A stretch of 64,000 nt of DNA from Doryteuthis pealeii (lineage: Eukaryota > Mollusca > Cephalopoda > Myopsida > Loliginidae): the NCBI GenBank assembly GCA_023376005.1, contig CM042152.1:89347874-89411873 (forward strand). Direction: 5' to 3'. The first letter of the stretch is position 1. The number at the start of each line of letters is the position of its first letter. The notes below the pieces were generated by a model, which had not been told where the DNA came from, made no database searches, and was given only the letters and a program-made list of their open reading frames with translations. The translations under genes were made by a program, and so were the position numbers. Positions 21,715 through 32,165 of this stretch are shown in pieces.

Positions 21715-22070
21715 TGATATACGCATTGTAATTGCCTTCAAGCAAAAAAAAATATAAATGATAATATACTTTACTCAACAATGCTTCTAAAGCAAATTAT
21801 CAAATCTTATATATATATATATATAAAAGTAATTGGTAATTTGCTTGAAGCATTGTTAAGTATGTTATAATATATTAATGATTTGAAGGCTATTACAATG
21901 TGTATAAAAATAAAAACAAAAAGATGTTATTTTTTGTCTTATCGATTTCAAAGAAACTTTATCTTCAGAGATGAATATCAGAAATGTATATTTCTGATAT
22001 TCATTGTATTTCATTGTAATTGCCTTCAAATCATTAATACATATATATATATATATATATGCTGGACATT
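21715..22070. repeat. family J inverted-repeat element
   Basis: ATTGTAATTGCCTTCAAGCA at the left and CAATGTAATAGCC-type sequences at the right form nested inverted repeats around (TA)n. The right part (TAATTGGTAATTTGCTTGAA onward) is shared with 49430-49600. It contains a hammerhead-like motif at 21937-21971. Confidence 0.75.
21937..21971 (-). ncRNA. hammerhead-ribozyme-like motif, family J
   Basis: Minus strand: stem I TCT, CTGAAGA, an extra T, stem II AAAG-TTT-CTTT, GAAA, palindrome TCGA, TA, stem I AGA. Core intact, but stem I is reduced to 3 bp in this copy, against 6 bp in the 49.5 kb copy. Confidence 0.5.
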
Positions 22071-22170
22071 GCTAGAGAAGCAGGTATGAACTCATAAGTA
22101 ACATTCTCCTGTGGATGCACTAGTGTTGGCTGACTAGCAGATTCTGAATGCTGCACAGAGGACCAGCCAG
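22058..22170 (+). pseudogene. LINE RT C-terminal tail relic
   Basis: Reads AGHC, stop, RSRYELISNILLW in frame, matching the AGHCWRSKDELISDVLLW-type tail seen at 47.4 and 59.9 kb. Interrupted by stops. Confidence 0.6.
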
Positions 22171-22340
22171 GAGATTATTTTTGCATCTGAGAAGGAGCAC
22201 CACACCTACTATCAGCTCCTGACTTTACCGCACAGATCCCTGTGCTATTCATACGCTGGGCGAGGGCCAGTATTGAACCTGGAACCTTGTGGATTCTAGT
22301 CCAATGCTCTAGCAACTGAGCTAAACCAGAGACGTTGTAA
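22166..22340 (-). mobile_element. SINE family A
   Basis: On the minus strand: head with TTTAGCTCAGTTGCTAGAGC and B-box GGTTCAATACTGG, and body to CAAAAATAATCTCC. The far 3' part is missing. Confidence 0.8.
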
Positions 22341-22503
22341 ATTTGTTGCCCTAACACAATTTTTATTGAGAACTTTTAAGAGTTAAAGAACTTAGAATAT
22401 AATATGCCAATTTTTAAAACTCTTGGCTGTTAAATACCATCTATGTTTTGTGCCTCGAGGTCATTCTTCTTTTCTTTTGGGGCTAAGAACTTTCGAGTAT
22501 CCC

Positions 22504-22506
<3 letters not shown>

Positions 22507-22539
<33 letters not shown>

Positions 22540-22693
22540 ATAGTAGAGATAAGTGATAAGTTGCCAATCATCAAGCACCGTTGATTGTATGTCTATGCTA
22601 TCTAATTTAATATATATACATATATAAGTTCAGATAGTGTAGACAAAGTCAATTGCACTTAGTGACAGACAGCGTTTGTGTCTATGGTATCCT
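22507..22693. repeat. (TA)n tract and weak inverted repeat
   Basis: A TA run at 22507-22534, then two poorly matching arms around a short TA core near 22610. Weak evidence for another foldback. Confidence 0.4.
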
Positions 22694-22754
22694 AACCTAG
22701 ATCTACATATGCTTTTTCACCAACATTAAGCACTCTTTATTTATAAATATAGCA

Positions 22755-22794
<40 letters not shown>

Positions 22795-22991
22795 CACACA
22801 CACAAACCTAGATCTACATATGCTTTTTCACCAACATTAAGCACCCTTTATTATAAATATAGCAAACTATATATAATATATATATATATATATTATATAT
22901 ATATATATATATATATTACACACACACACAAACCTAGATCTACATATGCTTTTTCACCAACATTAAGCACTCTTTATTTATAAATATAGCA

Positions 22992-23045
<54 letters not shown>
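22694..23045 (+). repeat. triplicated 65-bp unit separated by (TA)n(CA)n
   Basis: AACCTAGATCTACATATGC...TATAGCAAAC occurs at 22694, 22804 and 22930, nearly identical, each followed by a (TA)n run of different length and, between units, an ACACACACA run. Confidence 0.9.
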
Positions 23046-23309
23046 GCATATGCAATAAAGTCTACTTTAGTAAGACAGGTAACATCTGGGGGAAAATAGA
23101 ATTAATAAACAACATAACAATTCAGTTCATGCTATTCCATGACATGTAACCATTTTCAATAAATACTTTCACAGAATTCATTAAACTAGTTCTGGTTAAA
23201 AATACCACAAACTATTAACTCATTGCCAGCACAATACAATAGTAGTGTAAGAATGAGGAGGATACTGAGCATGCCTCATTAATCCTTGTTCCCCTGGGTA
23301 TAATAAAAT

Positions 23310-23472
23310 CTGCAATTCCATTTTGAAGAACTTTCTTTTAATCCATTCTAAGCAATACACACAATCCATATAAAAATTGGTATTTAGGTTTTCTGATATT
23401 TTGGTGGAAATTTATTAAGGGAACAGGTGACCCAGCTTTCCAGCTATCAGCAGCCCCTTAGGATCACATATT
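23310..23472 (-). repeat. family N repeat, interrupted copy (part 1)
   Basis: Complement of 18130-18310. It continues beyond the LTR-like insertion at about 23782-23800 (GGGTCAGTTATAAAAGC). Confidence 0.75.
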
Positions 23473-23475
23473 GAA

Positions 23476-23779
23476 GTCAGTAAGTCTACTGTTGGTTTGA
23501 ATAACAGCAGCTAACTAAGTACAACTTAAACAGTGTCCAAGACAGTTGGTATATATAGAAATCAAGAATGACCCATTCATGAATTTGGGTGATTTGGGTG
23601 ATTCCATTCCTTGAGTTCTGATTGGCTGCTTGACTGCTTGATTTGAATGACATTGTGGAGTCTTATAAATATCCTGTCATTCTGCAGTAGACTTTGTGAC
23701 TATTTGGGTTTGTATTTAAGTTACAACCGTTTGTTGCCATGTCTTCCCAGTTCGACTTGGAACTTTATTATTCTTCAGG
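23476..23779 (-). mobile_element. solo LTR-like sequence, family F
   Basis: Complement of 17481-17784, TGAAG...CTTCA, with inverted-sense CCAAT-like and TATA-like motifs as in that copy. It sits inside family N with no internal region, as expected for a solo LTR. No target duplication is visible. Confidence 0.75.
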
Positions 23780-23799
23780 GGTCAGTTATAAAAGCAAGC

Positions 23800-24225
23800 A
23801 CCATTGTTTCTCTTCCTTTCTCCTTCCACACTTGCTGGGGACTAGGCAGACTCTTTTCTCTTTCCACCCTTGCTGGGGACAAGGTGGGTTGCTAGATTCA
23901 ACAAGCTTCTCATCTCCACACCTATCTCTATCTTGCCTGGCCCCCTCATAGTGATTAAGCAAAAGATGAGCAGTGTGCATTGCTATCCATGATGGTTGAT
24001 GAATGTCTGCTACTTTAGGTCAGTGGACTAAAAACTACTATTTTTGGACTAAGGCTACAGAACTTTGTTACCACAACAAATTCCTTAGCAGGCAATATCT
24101 CTGCACCCCTAACAAACTTAACAATCCCTGGCTTAACTAAACGTCCATACTTACCAGTAGTCCTTTGTCCGACCTAAATAAACTGCTGAACTCTACAACA
24201 CAAACCTCTATGTTTTAAAATAACA
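23800..24225. other. unassigned DNA
   Basis: CTTGCTGGGGAC is directly repeated near 23831 and 23869. An AATAAA lies near 24177. No coding evidence. Confidence 0.4.
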
Positions 24226-24795
24226 TGTTTGATTTGTTTTGTTTTATGGCATATCAACCTCAGTGGGTATTTAATGCCGACAAAGTTGTGAAATAATTTC
24301 ATTCTTAATGCATAATACAATTTTGTTTATAAACTCATGTTTTTCTATTTAACCCATAGATGGGACCCTAACAGGTACTACCACTCCAGGTCAGAGTGGA
24401 CCAGGGAGCAATGGTGATGAAGGGGTGCTCCACATTCCTCAAACCTCCAAAACTGGAACCTCACCATCAGATAGAATTTAACGTCATTCCCAGGACATGT
24501 AGACCCTCAGTCACCGCCTTCTAGCACCCATATGATAAAAAGGGGTTGGAGTTTGCCATAAAGGCAATAGGGTTGGGAAAATCATATAGGTGTTAGGGCT
24601 TGACGTGACCAGCCGATTGATCGGAGGGGGCCTCTCCGACCGTCCGTCTAGCCCAAGATAGGGTCAAAGTGGGGTATTGCAAGTCATGAACTGCTCATCC
24701 ACCTGGGTTCTATCCTTAAGCATCACGGGAGGAGTCTTACCCCTCTGCAGAGGTGCAGTCGGTGCATTCTAATGCCCCAGCTGACAGGGTGGAAA
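24226..24795 (+). repeat. family B dispersed repeat, full length
   Basis: About 570 bp: head TTTTATGGCATATCAACCTC, core GATGGGACCCTAACAGGTAC and GGAGCAATGGTGATGAAGGG, then GCTTGACGTGACCAGCCGAT, ending in CCCCTCTGCAGAGGTGCAGT and CAGCTGACAGGG. No tRNA-like promoter, TIR or coding frame recognised, so it is unclassified. Confidence 0.85.
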
Positions 24796-25415
24796 CTAAC
24801 ATGTGTATAAATGCCCATTTGTACATACATAAAAGTCTTTTGTAGCAATCATATTGTCATTGTAGCTTGACTTTAAACCTCACCATTAATCTTCTCTCTG
24901 TTTCATAGTAACTTATAATTTATTCCCCTATATTCTATAGTGCTTTAATATCCTTTATGCTTAATTTTTATAATTTTTGATAAAATTACTTTAAAAAAAA
25001 AACCCAACAAAAACAGCATTTTGAAAATAGCATAATATTGAAATTATTTCCTAAAAACTGATCAGCAAATAATTCTAAAATATTTGTACCACTTCATACA
25101 GATTTTAATTGTTTGCTCAAATTCAGGTGTTTAATCAAGAATGAATAACAAATTGAAAATAAATATGACCATTAAATGTTTCTATGTTTGCATTCATCAA
25201 AATGCTAGACATCTTTTACAGGTTCCAAAATTAAAAAAAAATACTTCCTTTACTCACACATATTTATGCACACATAAAATCATTTGGTCATAATATTTTA
25301 CTCAAAGTTTTAGAAAATATTATATGATAAAATGAAAAAAAAAGAAGAAGAAAAGTTAAAGATTCTTAAAATCTTTTTTGATTTTGTTGATAATTCATAT
25401 TACTGGCAACTCTAA
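24796..25415. other. unassigned AT-rich DNA
   Basis: A-rich and T-rich stretches only. Confidence 0.4.
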
Positions 25416-25417
25416 TC

Positions 25418-26248
25418 TTTGTTGAGAACTTAAAATTGACAACTGTTGAGAACTTGTTGAGAACTTTAAATTGACAACCTGTTGAGAACTGTTGAGAACT
25501 TAAAATTGACAACCTGTTGAGAACTTGTTGAGAACTTAAATTGACAACCTGTTGAGAACTTGTTGAGAACTTAAAATTGACAACCTGTTGAGAACTTGTG
25601 AGAACTTAAAATTGACAACCTGTTGAGAACTTGTTGAGAACTTAAAATTGACAACCTTGAGAACTTGTTGAGAACTTAAAATTGACAACCTGTTGAGAAC
25701 TTGTTGAGAACTTAAAATTGACAACCTGTTGAGAACTTGTGAGAACTTAAAATTGACAACCTGTTGAGAAACTTAAAATGACAACCTGTGAGAACTTGTT
25801 GAGAAACTTAAAATTGACAACCTGTTGAGAACTTGTTGAGAACTTAAAATTGACAACCTGTTGAGAACTTGTTGAGAACTTAAAATTGACAACCTGTTGA
25901 AACTTGTTGAGAACTTAAAATTGACAACCTGTTGAGAACTTGTTGAGAACTTAAAATTGACAACCTGTTGAGAACTTGTTGAGAACTTAAAATTGACAAC
26001 CTGTTGAGAACTTGTTGAGAACTTAAAATTGACAACCTGTTGAAACTTGTTGAGAACTTAAAATTGACAACCTGTTGAGAACTTGTTGAGAACTTAAAAT
26101 TGACAACCTGTTGAGAACTTGTTGAGAACTTAAAATTGACAACCTGTTGAGAACTGTTGAGAACATTGACAACCTGTTGAGAACTTGTTGAGAACTTAAA
26201 ATGACAACCTGTGAGAACTTGTTGAGAACTAAAATTGACAACCTGGAA
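25418..26248. repeat. 36-bp minisatellite array
   Basis: About 23 units of TTGACAACCTGTTGAGAACT followed by TGTTGAGAACTTAAAA. Each unit itself holds two GTTGAGAACTT subunits, which explains the many 1-18 bp indels. On the minus strand it can be read as a 12-residue repeat, but indels break the frame repeatedly, so coding is unlikely. No spacers, hence not a CRISPR. Confidence 0.95.
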
Positions 26249-26309
26249 ATGTGAATTTGATTGAAAATAAGATAAGATAAAACAAAAATGTTTCATCTGA
26301 TATTAAGGT

Positions 26310-26890
26310 GCATTATCTGTTGATGTTGTTTGGAATTACAAAATAGGAAAAACAGATTTTTGATGCCAATGTGGAAGCAATTGATCTGCACTGTTTTTTT
26401 GGATCCAAGCCGTTATTGAGCAACTAGCATAGTGCCCATCAAAAATGATGTGATTATTTATGTATCAGACAACTCTTCTGCGTAAGATCAGAATGTATGA
26501 GGGTGAGTAAAAAAAGTAATGCAATTTTGTTTAGGACATATATAATTACCAACACAGGAACATGTATCATACATCAAAATGAAGCTGGTTCTCTGTGGAT
26601 CATGTCCCTTCTTCTCCACATAGGTGTGTCAAAAAGGTAATGTCATTTTGTTTAGGACAGGTATAATTACCAACACAGGAACATGTATCATACATCAAAA
26701 TCAAGCTGGTTCTCTGTGGATCACATCCCTACTTCCCCACATAGTCACTGTTTCTGTTAATAGCATTGTTCCACCTTCGGAAGCAATTGATCTGCACTGT
26801 TTTTTGGACGCCAAGCCATTATTGAGCAACTAGCATAGTGCCCATCAAAAAATGATGTGATTATTTATGTATCAGACAACTCTTCTGCAT
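26310..26890. repeat. family M / mariner-debris composite
   Basis: GAAGCAATTGATCTGCACTG occurs at about 26377 and 26778 (a further copy near 27883). GTGAGTAAAAAAAGTAATGC at 26503 is a mariner-like terminus shared with 27500. The block TATAATTACCAACACAGGAA is repeated at 26530, 26660 and 27540. Confidence 0.75.
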
Positions 26891-26894
26891 AGGA

Positions 26895-27478
26895 CATGGC
26901 CTACTCGTATTATTACGGCCCCATATGATACAGTAAGAGGCAAAAAAAATAACAGGCCGATTATATTTTAACTCATTCTGGGTCGCTTATAAACTTGACA
27001 CAGAAAGGAAGGTAACTTTAAAAATTTAATAGAAAATAATAAAATAATACCGCTAGAATTTATTAGTCATTATTTTAATTTAATTTTAATTCTTTTCAAA
27101 ATTAAAATACGTTATTTATACTTTGTCTTTCACTAATCTACGAATTATAAATGGCTGTGATTTACCTTGTTTTTATGCTTTTCTATCATGTATATGGTCT
27201 GTTTTGCCGAAGATGCTAGTTTGGTAAAATTACTAACGCATAACTTTTTGCATTTAAATATTGATTTTTTAAAAGTTTTTCGCGATAATTTGTTTACAAA
27301 AATGGTTAATCTTTTCATAGTACATTTCTGAAGAAAAAAAAAGAAAACAGTTTCTGTATTTTTGTATACTTTTAACATTTTCCAGCGTAAACCTACAGAT
27401 TGACTATCAGGCCAATCGGCCTGTTATTTTTTGCCTCTTAATGTATCATGTGGGGCCGTATAATATTAGTAGGCCGTG
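26895..27478. mobile_element. 584-bp DNA element with ~64-bp terminal inverted repeats
   Basis: Ends CATGGCCTACTCGTATTATT and, inverted, CACGGCCTACTAATATTATA. The similarity continues through GGCCCCA, GATACA, AAGAGGC and AACAGGCCGAT. It splits the older composite between TTCTGCATAGGA and TAGGATCAGAATG; TAGGA may be a 5-bp duplication with two extra bases. The AT-rich interior has a 77-residue lysine-rich frame that I do not recognise. Confidence 0.85.
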
Positions 27479-27499
27479 CGTAGGATCAGAATGTACAAG

Positions 27500-27760
27500 G
27501 GTGAGTAAAAAAAGTAATGCAATTTTGTTTAGGACATATATAATTACCAACACAGGAACATGTATCATACATCAAAATCAAGCTGGTTCTCTGTGGATCA
27601 CATCCCTACTTCCCCACATAGTTACTGTTTCTGTTAATAGCAATGTTCCACCTTCGAATGAGAGCGGCATTCTTAGAACCAGTTCTTCACTACAGATTTC
27701 ACTTCCTCATCACTGGAATAATGTTTGCCTCTCAAACCCTCTTTCATGGCTCTGAAGAGA
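27500..27760 (-). pseudogene. mariner-like transposase C-terminal relic
   Basis: Minus strand reads MKEGLRGKHYSSDEEVKSVV then KNWF before a stop, a good match to the tail of Tc1/mariner transposases. It ends at the GAGTAAAAAAAGTAATGCAA terminus. The catalytic domain is missing. Confidence 0.65.
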
Positions 27761-27817
27761 GGGTTTGAGTGGCAAACATTATTCCAGTGATGAGGAAGTG
27801 AAATCCGAAGTGAAGAA
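27683..27817. repeat. palindrome inside mariner relic
   Basis: TTCTTCACTACAGATTTCAC ... is followed, after about 14 bases at 27745, by its near-exact complement. Arms of about 60 bp. It consists of an inverted duplication of the transposase tail, so it is a rearrangement rather than a TIR. Confidence 0.85.
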
Positions 27818-27975
27818 GGTGCATTATTTGTTTATGTTTTTTAGAATTACACAATAGGAAAAAAAACAGATTTTTGATGTGGAAGCAATTGATTTGCACT
27901 GTTTTAAGATTCCCAGCTGTTATTGATCAACTAGCACAGTACCCATCAAAAATGATGTGATTATTTATGTATATA
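27818..27975 (+). repeat. family M repeat
   Basis: Matches 26310-26470 (GGTGCATTAT, TTTTTGATG, GAAGCAATTGAT, ATGATGTGATTATTTATGTA). Confidence 0.75.
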
Positions 27976-27984
27976 TTTACTAAT

Positions 27985-28262
27985 GCCTCCGCACGAGTAG
28001 GATGTGACACAAGGTCAATTTCTTAAGCAGAGTTTAACAGATTTGAATTCAGAGCTTTCCTTCTCTTAGACTAGTTGCTTAACCAAGGCTGAAGAGCCCA
28101 GTCTGCCCTACTATTTACCCATAGCTGGAGGAAGAATAGTTGGATTCATACCTTTCCCAAGGGTATTAGCAAGATTTAAAAAGCAAACTGCCTTGTCCAA
28201 GATTTGAACTCAGGTAGACAAATCCATTTCCTATGATTCTAACCATTACACCACACACGTTC
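27985..28262 (-). mobile_element. tRNA-derived SINE, family H
   Basis: Minus strand: head TGTGTGGTGTAATGGTTAGA and B-box-like GAGTTCAAATC, then CTAATACCCTTGGGAAAGGT, ACTGGGCTCTTCAGCCTTGG and tail TTGACCTTGTGTCACATCC. Nearly complete. Confidence 0.8.
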
Positions 28263-28776
28263 AATGTGATTATTAACTCTTAATGTCCTTTACCGCCTCA
28301 TTCCGCCCAGCCAGAAGTCACATTTGTTTTCCTAATCTGCCCCAAACGATAGTCTTTGTTTAAATGCAATATTAAACAAATTTAGAAGTCTTTGATTTAA
28401 GGGAAATAACAGGTAACTTTAAATGAAAAGTCAATTTTTAGCCATTTATTGATAAATCCTTATAGGAATTGGGCTCTGGACTTGGAAAATTCTCAACAGG
28501 ATGTTAAGAGTTAACGTATAGGCAAGCTCTTCTGTGTAGGGTCAGAATGTAGTATCTGCATACTCTGTGTAAGATCAATGTCACTCTTTTCCACTTATAA
28601 TGTAATTATTGTGCTCTACTGGGAATTTGGAGATTGAAAATAAAATGGTATTCGGATTTCTGGAGAAAGAGAGGAAATAGAAATAAGAACAAAGAGAGGT
28701 TAAAGTTTGAAACTCAACTGACTGACCAATGACCCCGGAACTAAAGTTAAAAATAAAACCAGAAGTTCTAGTTTCT
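28263..28776. other. unassigned DNA
   Basis: No recognisable element; AGGGTCAGAATG-type sequence recurs at 28540 as in the mariner composite. Confidence 0.4.
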
Positions 28777-28962
28777 GCGGAGGAGCAGAAGTGACCCTCC
28801 CACCCCCAGGATGACAAATGGAAGAAGAGGAAAATCGGTCTTTTTAACCTTGGCCTCGTGGGAGGCAGAGGGGCCTTCCCGGTTCTCCCGTATGGGTTTC
28901 GCATAGTAGTACCAGACATGATTTATGATAGAATAATTTGACCTTACCCCCCCCCTCTCTCT

Positions 28963-29038
<76 letters not shown>

Positions 29039-29455
29039 GAACCCACTAGCGTAGAAAGGAATAAACAGCCCCTTGTGACTATACAACTTGTGTATGTTGT
29101 TTCTGAACTAACAACTATTACTACTGCTAACGACTACTACTACAACTTGAGGAGGAGCAGAAGTGACCCTTCCACCCCCGGGATGACAAATGGAAGAAGA
29201 GGAAAATCGGTCTTTTTAAGCTAGGCCTCATGGGAAGCAGAGGGGCCTTCCTGGTTCTCCCGTATGGGTTTCACATAGTAGTACCGAACATGATTTATGA
29301 TAGAATAATTTGAATTTGACCGTACCCTTACCCTTACTCTCTATCTCTCTCTCTATCTCTCTCTCTCTCTCTGAAAAAGAACCCACTAGCGTAGAAAGGA
29401 ATAAACAGCCCCTTGTGACTATACAACTTGTGTATGTTGTTTCTGAACTATCGAC
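28777..29455 (+). repeat. tandem duplication (~370 bp) with (CT)n tracts
   Basis: GGAGCAGAAGTGACCCTCCC at about 28781 recurs at about 29154. Both copies run through GGTTCTCCCGTATGGGTTTC, a (CT)n tract of very different length (about 74 bp against 25 bp), then GAATAAACAGCCCCTTGTGA. The duplication with AATAAA could be remnants of LTRs, but no interior is present. Confidence 0.85.
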
Positions 29456-29461
29456 TATACT

Positions 29462-29529
29462 TATTCACCTCTTTCTTTTTTCTTTCTTTCTTTCTTTTTT
29501 TCTTTCTCTCTTCCTTTTATATTCCCACC

Positions 29530-29570
<41 letters not shown>

Positions 29571-29765
29571 TTTCTTTCTTTCTTTCTCTCTTTCTTTTAT
29601 ATTCCCACCTCTTTCTTTCTCTCTTTCTTTCTTTCTTTCTTTCTTTCTCTCTTTCTTTTAAATTTCCACCTCTTTCTTTCTTTCTTCTTTCTTTCTTTTA
29701 TATTCCCACCTCTTTCTTCTTTCTTTCTTTCTGTCTCTCTTTCTTTCTTCTATATTCCCTTCTCT
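29462..29765. repeat. (CTTT)n array with periodic TATATTCCCACC interruptions
   Basis: A higher-order repeat: blocks of CTTT repeats are separated by TTTATATTCCCACCT at about 29517, 29597, 29658 (variant) and 29698. The 221-residue frame over it is low-complexity Phe/Leu/Ser and not credible as a gene. Confidence 0.95.
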
Positions 29766-29984
29766 TTCTCTCTAAAACAGTTTGTGTTATATACTCATAT
29801 ACCCTCGTTGGGTATATACATCAAGAGTGATAGAGAGAGTCTTTGGGTGACAGAGAGAGACAGACAGACAGATAGAGTTGTGACTTACTTGTTTGTTCTT
29901 CTTTCTTTCTTTCTACTTTGTCTAGTCACCATGTTTTTGTTTCCTTTTTCTTCGGACGGTCATTCTGCCGTCTAGATTCTAGCT

Positions 29985-30095
29985 GCTTACCCATAGATGT
30001 GACCCTAACAGGTACTACCACTAGGGGTCAGAGAGGACCAGGGAGTAATGGTGATGAAGGAGTGCTCTACATTACCCAGAACTCCATAACTATAC
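29985..30095 (+). repeat. family B core fragment
   Basis: ACCCATAGATGTGACCCTAA through GGTGATGAAGGAGTGCTC. Confidence 0.7.
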
Positions 30096-30175
30096 TAATG
30101 ACTACTACTACAACTTGAATGTATCCCTATGCAACACCACTGCCGAGAACTAGTGTGCTATCCATAAAAAATGTT

Positions 30176-30385
30176 ATGCACAAAATATATGAGGATGAGT
30201 CAATATTTATCTGCAATTTTTGTTTGGGTTGATTTAATTGAGCTGTATGTGGGATGACTGTGACGTGCATCTCATCACAACAGTGAATATTCATTGTTGA
30301 TCAATCAGTTGTCTTTGTGCAGCTAAAGGGTAAACATAAAGCAAGAACAATGAGCAGTGAACCGGTTCTTTTAGCAGTTGAATAG
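30176..30385 (+). mobile_element. possible mariner-like 5' end
   Basis: Begins GAGGATGAGTCAATATTTAT, a terminus in the style of mariner elements, and ends with an ATG frame of 11 codons that runs into family B. No transposase domain is left. Confidence 0.35.
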
Positions 30386-30690
30386 GCTCGGATAGATTTT
30401 AATGGCATGTCAACCAGTTTATGGTTATTTTATAACTAGAGGTCAGTGAATTGCATTCATTGTTTGTTCATATTTACATTTTTTGCTTTTTTTTTTTTGC
30501 ACATGGTCTAATTGAATACGAATGATTTTTAAACATCTATTTGACCCATAGATGGGACATTAACAAGTATTACCACTACAGGTCTGAGTGGGACTGGGAG
30601 TAATGGCAATAAAGAGATAGTCCATACTCCCAAGATCACTAGAACTGGAACCTTACCATCAGATTCAGTTTAGTGTCATACCTAGAACAC
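30385..30690 (+). repeat. family B
   Basis: Head TTTTAATGGCATGTCAACC, core ACCCATAGATGGGACATTAA, up to GTGTCATACCTAGAACACCC, then replaced by (TA)n. Confidence 0.8.
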
Positions 30691-30693
30691 CCC

Positions 30694-30698
30694 TTTTA

Positions 30699-30751
<53 letters not shown>

Positions 30752-30788
30752 TAGTAGCGCCCAACTTCAACATAAAAAAAAATATATA

Positions 30789-30825
<37 letters not shown>
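30694..30825. repeat. (TA)n tracts
   Basis: TA runs at 30697-30749 and 30786-30823. Confidence 0.9.
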
Positions 30826-30827
<2 letters not shown>

Positions 30828-30828
<1 letters not shown>

Positions 30829-31071
30829 AGGTTAAGTAAACCAACAAATGTGTTTATTTTCAGATGGCTTTAAGCCGACAATTAAGCACATATCCTCCAA
30901 AAATATATATGTATATATATATACTATAATGATATACACAGAATAACCTACTTGTGTTTCACCATAAGGATCTTTAGTGTTATATCCACTGAATTAATCA
31001 AGGTATTGATTAATTGCAGCCGATTAAGTCACCATTTTCATATAAAATCATATAATATATATATATATATA
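30828..31071. repeat. family P end fragment and unassigned DNA
   Basis: GTGTTTATTTTCAGATGGCT through AAGCACATATCCTCCAAAAA is the outer end of the family P foldback. The rest is unassigned up to the next TA run. Confidence 0.55.
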
Positions 31072-31446
31072 TTTGGAGGATATGTGCTTAATTGAAGTCA
31101 TACCTAATTTTGAAAATTAATTAGTTAATAATTAATGAAATTTAGGTGGGCATATATGTTCAAATATAAGGCTAAACAAATCGAGAAAATGTCAATCCCT
31201 GAATGTACATTTTGACCTATTAGGTCTCATCAGCAAGGTTATAGACATGGGAGACTGCTCCGTGTGTGACTCGAAACCTCGACTGCCAAGCTGACAGGCG
31301 GAGATTCTAACCACATCAGCTTTGGCATTTTCTCGATTTGTTTAGCCTTACATTTGAACATATATGCCCGCCTGAATTTCATTAATTATTAACTAATTAA
31401 TTTTCAAAATTAGGCATGACTTCAATTAAGCACATATCCTCCAAAA
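31072..31446. repeat. family P foldback with ~120-bp arms
   Basis: TTTGGAGGATATGTGCTTAA at the left matches the complement ending 31446. Arms extend to about 31191 and from 31326. The 134-bp spacer contains a hammerhead-like motif (31197-31238) directly beside the left arm. Family P recurs at 42965-43145 (left half only) and 57300-57465 (spacer lost). (TA)n runs lie next to it on the left and just beyond on the right. Confidence 0.9.
31197..31238 (-). ncRNA. hammerhead-ribozyme-like motif, core mutated, family P
   Basis: Minus strand: stem I CCTTG/CAGGG (5 bp with one G-T), CTGATGA, stem II GACC-TAATA-GGTC, AAAA in place of GAAA, palindrome TGTACA, TT. Same 42-nt layout as 43094-43135 with compensatory changes in both stems. 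The G-to-A change in the second core block should abolish cleavage. Confidence 0.6.
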
Positions 31447-31494
31447 ATTGTCGGCTAAAAGCCATAGCAAATAAACACATTGTTTATTTACTTA

Positions 31495-31498
<4 letters not shown>

Positions 31499-31536
<38 letters not shown>
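31499..31536. repeat. (TA)n tract
   Basis: About 36 bp TA repeat. Confidence 0.9.
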
Positions 31537-31537
<1 letters not shown>

Positions 31538-31674
31538 GGATAGACTATAGAAAGAAAAAGGACCAGCCTTTATGTTCAATTTGCACTAAATTCCTGTGAG
31601 AAATGGTGAATTAATTTCTTCCAAAGCTTTAGATAAACTGGACTGTCTACCTTGGTTGGGCAATAGGGTAGCTT

Positions 31675-32165
31675 GATTTTTCACTTTAAAAAAATGTCCA
31701 ATTCTCCCAAACATTGAAAGTTGTGTGTTGGTTTAATGAATACTGATACCAAAAACTAGATCTCTTACTTGCACCATTATTTGAGGAAATAGCATCAAAA
31801 ATCATCTACTAAAATGCACCAAAATCCTCGTTTTCCAGCATTTACCCGAGAAATTGGTTAGAAATATAACAATTTCAATATTAAAACAAAAAAGATTGTC
31901 ATTTTAAATGAAACAAATAAAATATTAGAATTAGAATTCAAATTGAAAATATACCCCCCATCAATACCAACACCTCTGATATGCTTCTTTTTACCTAATA
32001 ATTAAGCTGTAACAGTGATAACATTTTAAAAGATTGAAATCTATTTCCTCAAATGAAGGCAAAGTTTTAAAGAAAAATATTTTGTGTGGTAATTCTTTAT
32101 GTTAATTTGCAACTTTTGCCACATGGAAGACATTACAGTTCTAAAATCAACCTATCCTATTGGGC
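31675..32165 (+). repeat. family R dispersed repeat, longest copy
   Basis: Joins the part shared with the 19.3 kb inverted repeat (GAATACTGATACCAAAAACT) to the part shared with 14855-15235 (AATTCAAATTGAAAATATAC). No TIR or tRNA-like boxes found. Confidence 0.8.

Noticed and set aside
25418..26248. CRISPR-like array
   Set aside because: Direct tandem repeats without unique spacers, in a eukaryotic context.
25880..26296. 138-codon minus-strand repeat protein
   Set aside because: Translated minisatellite; indels of one or two bases break the frame across the array, so no selection for coding is visible.
28768..29086. Glu-Arg repeat protein frames
   Set aside because: Translated (CT)n on the minus strand; two frames give the same low-complexity output.
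29310..29975. 221-codon open frame
   Set aside because: It is almost entirely translated (CTTT)n repeat (Phe/Leu/Ser); no domain, and the frame is open only because the repeat lacks stops.
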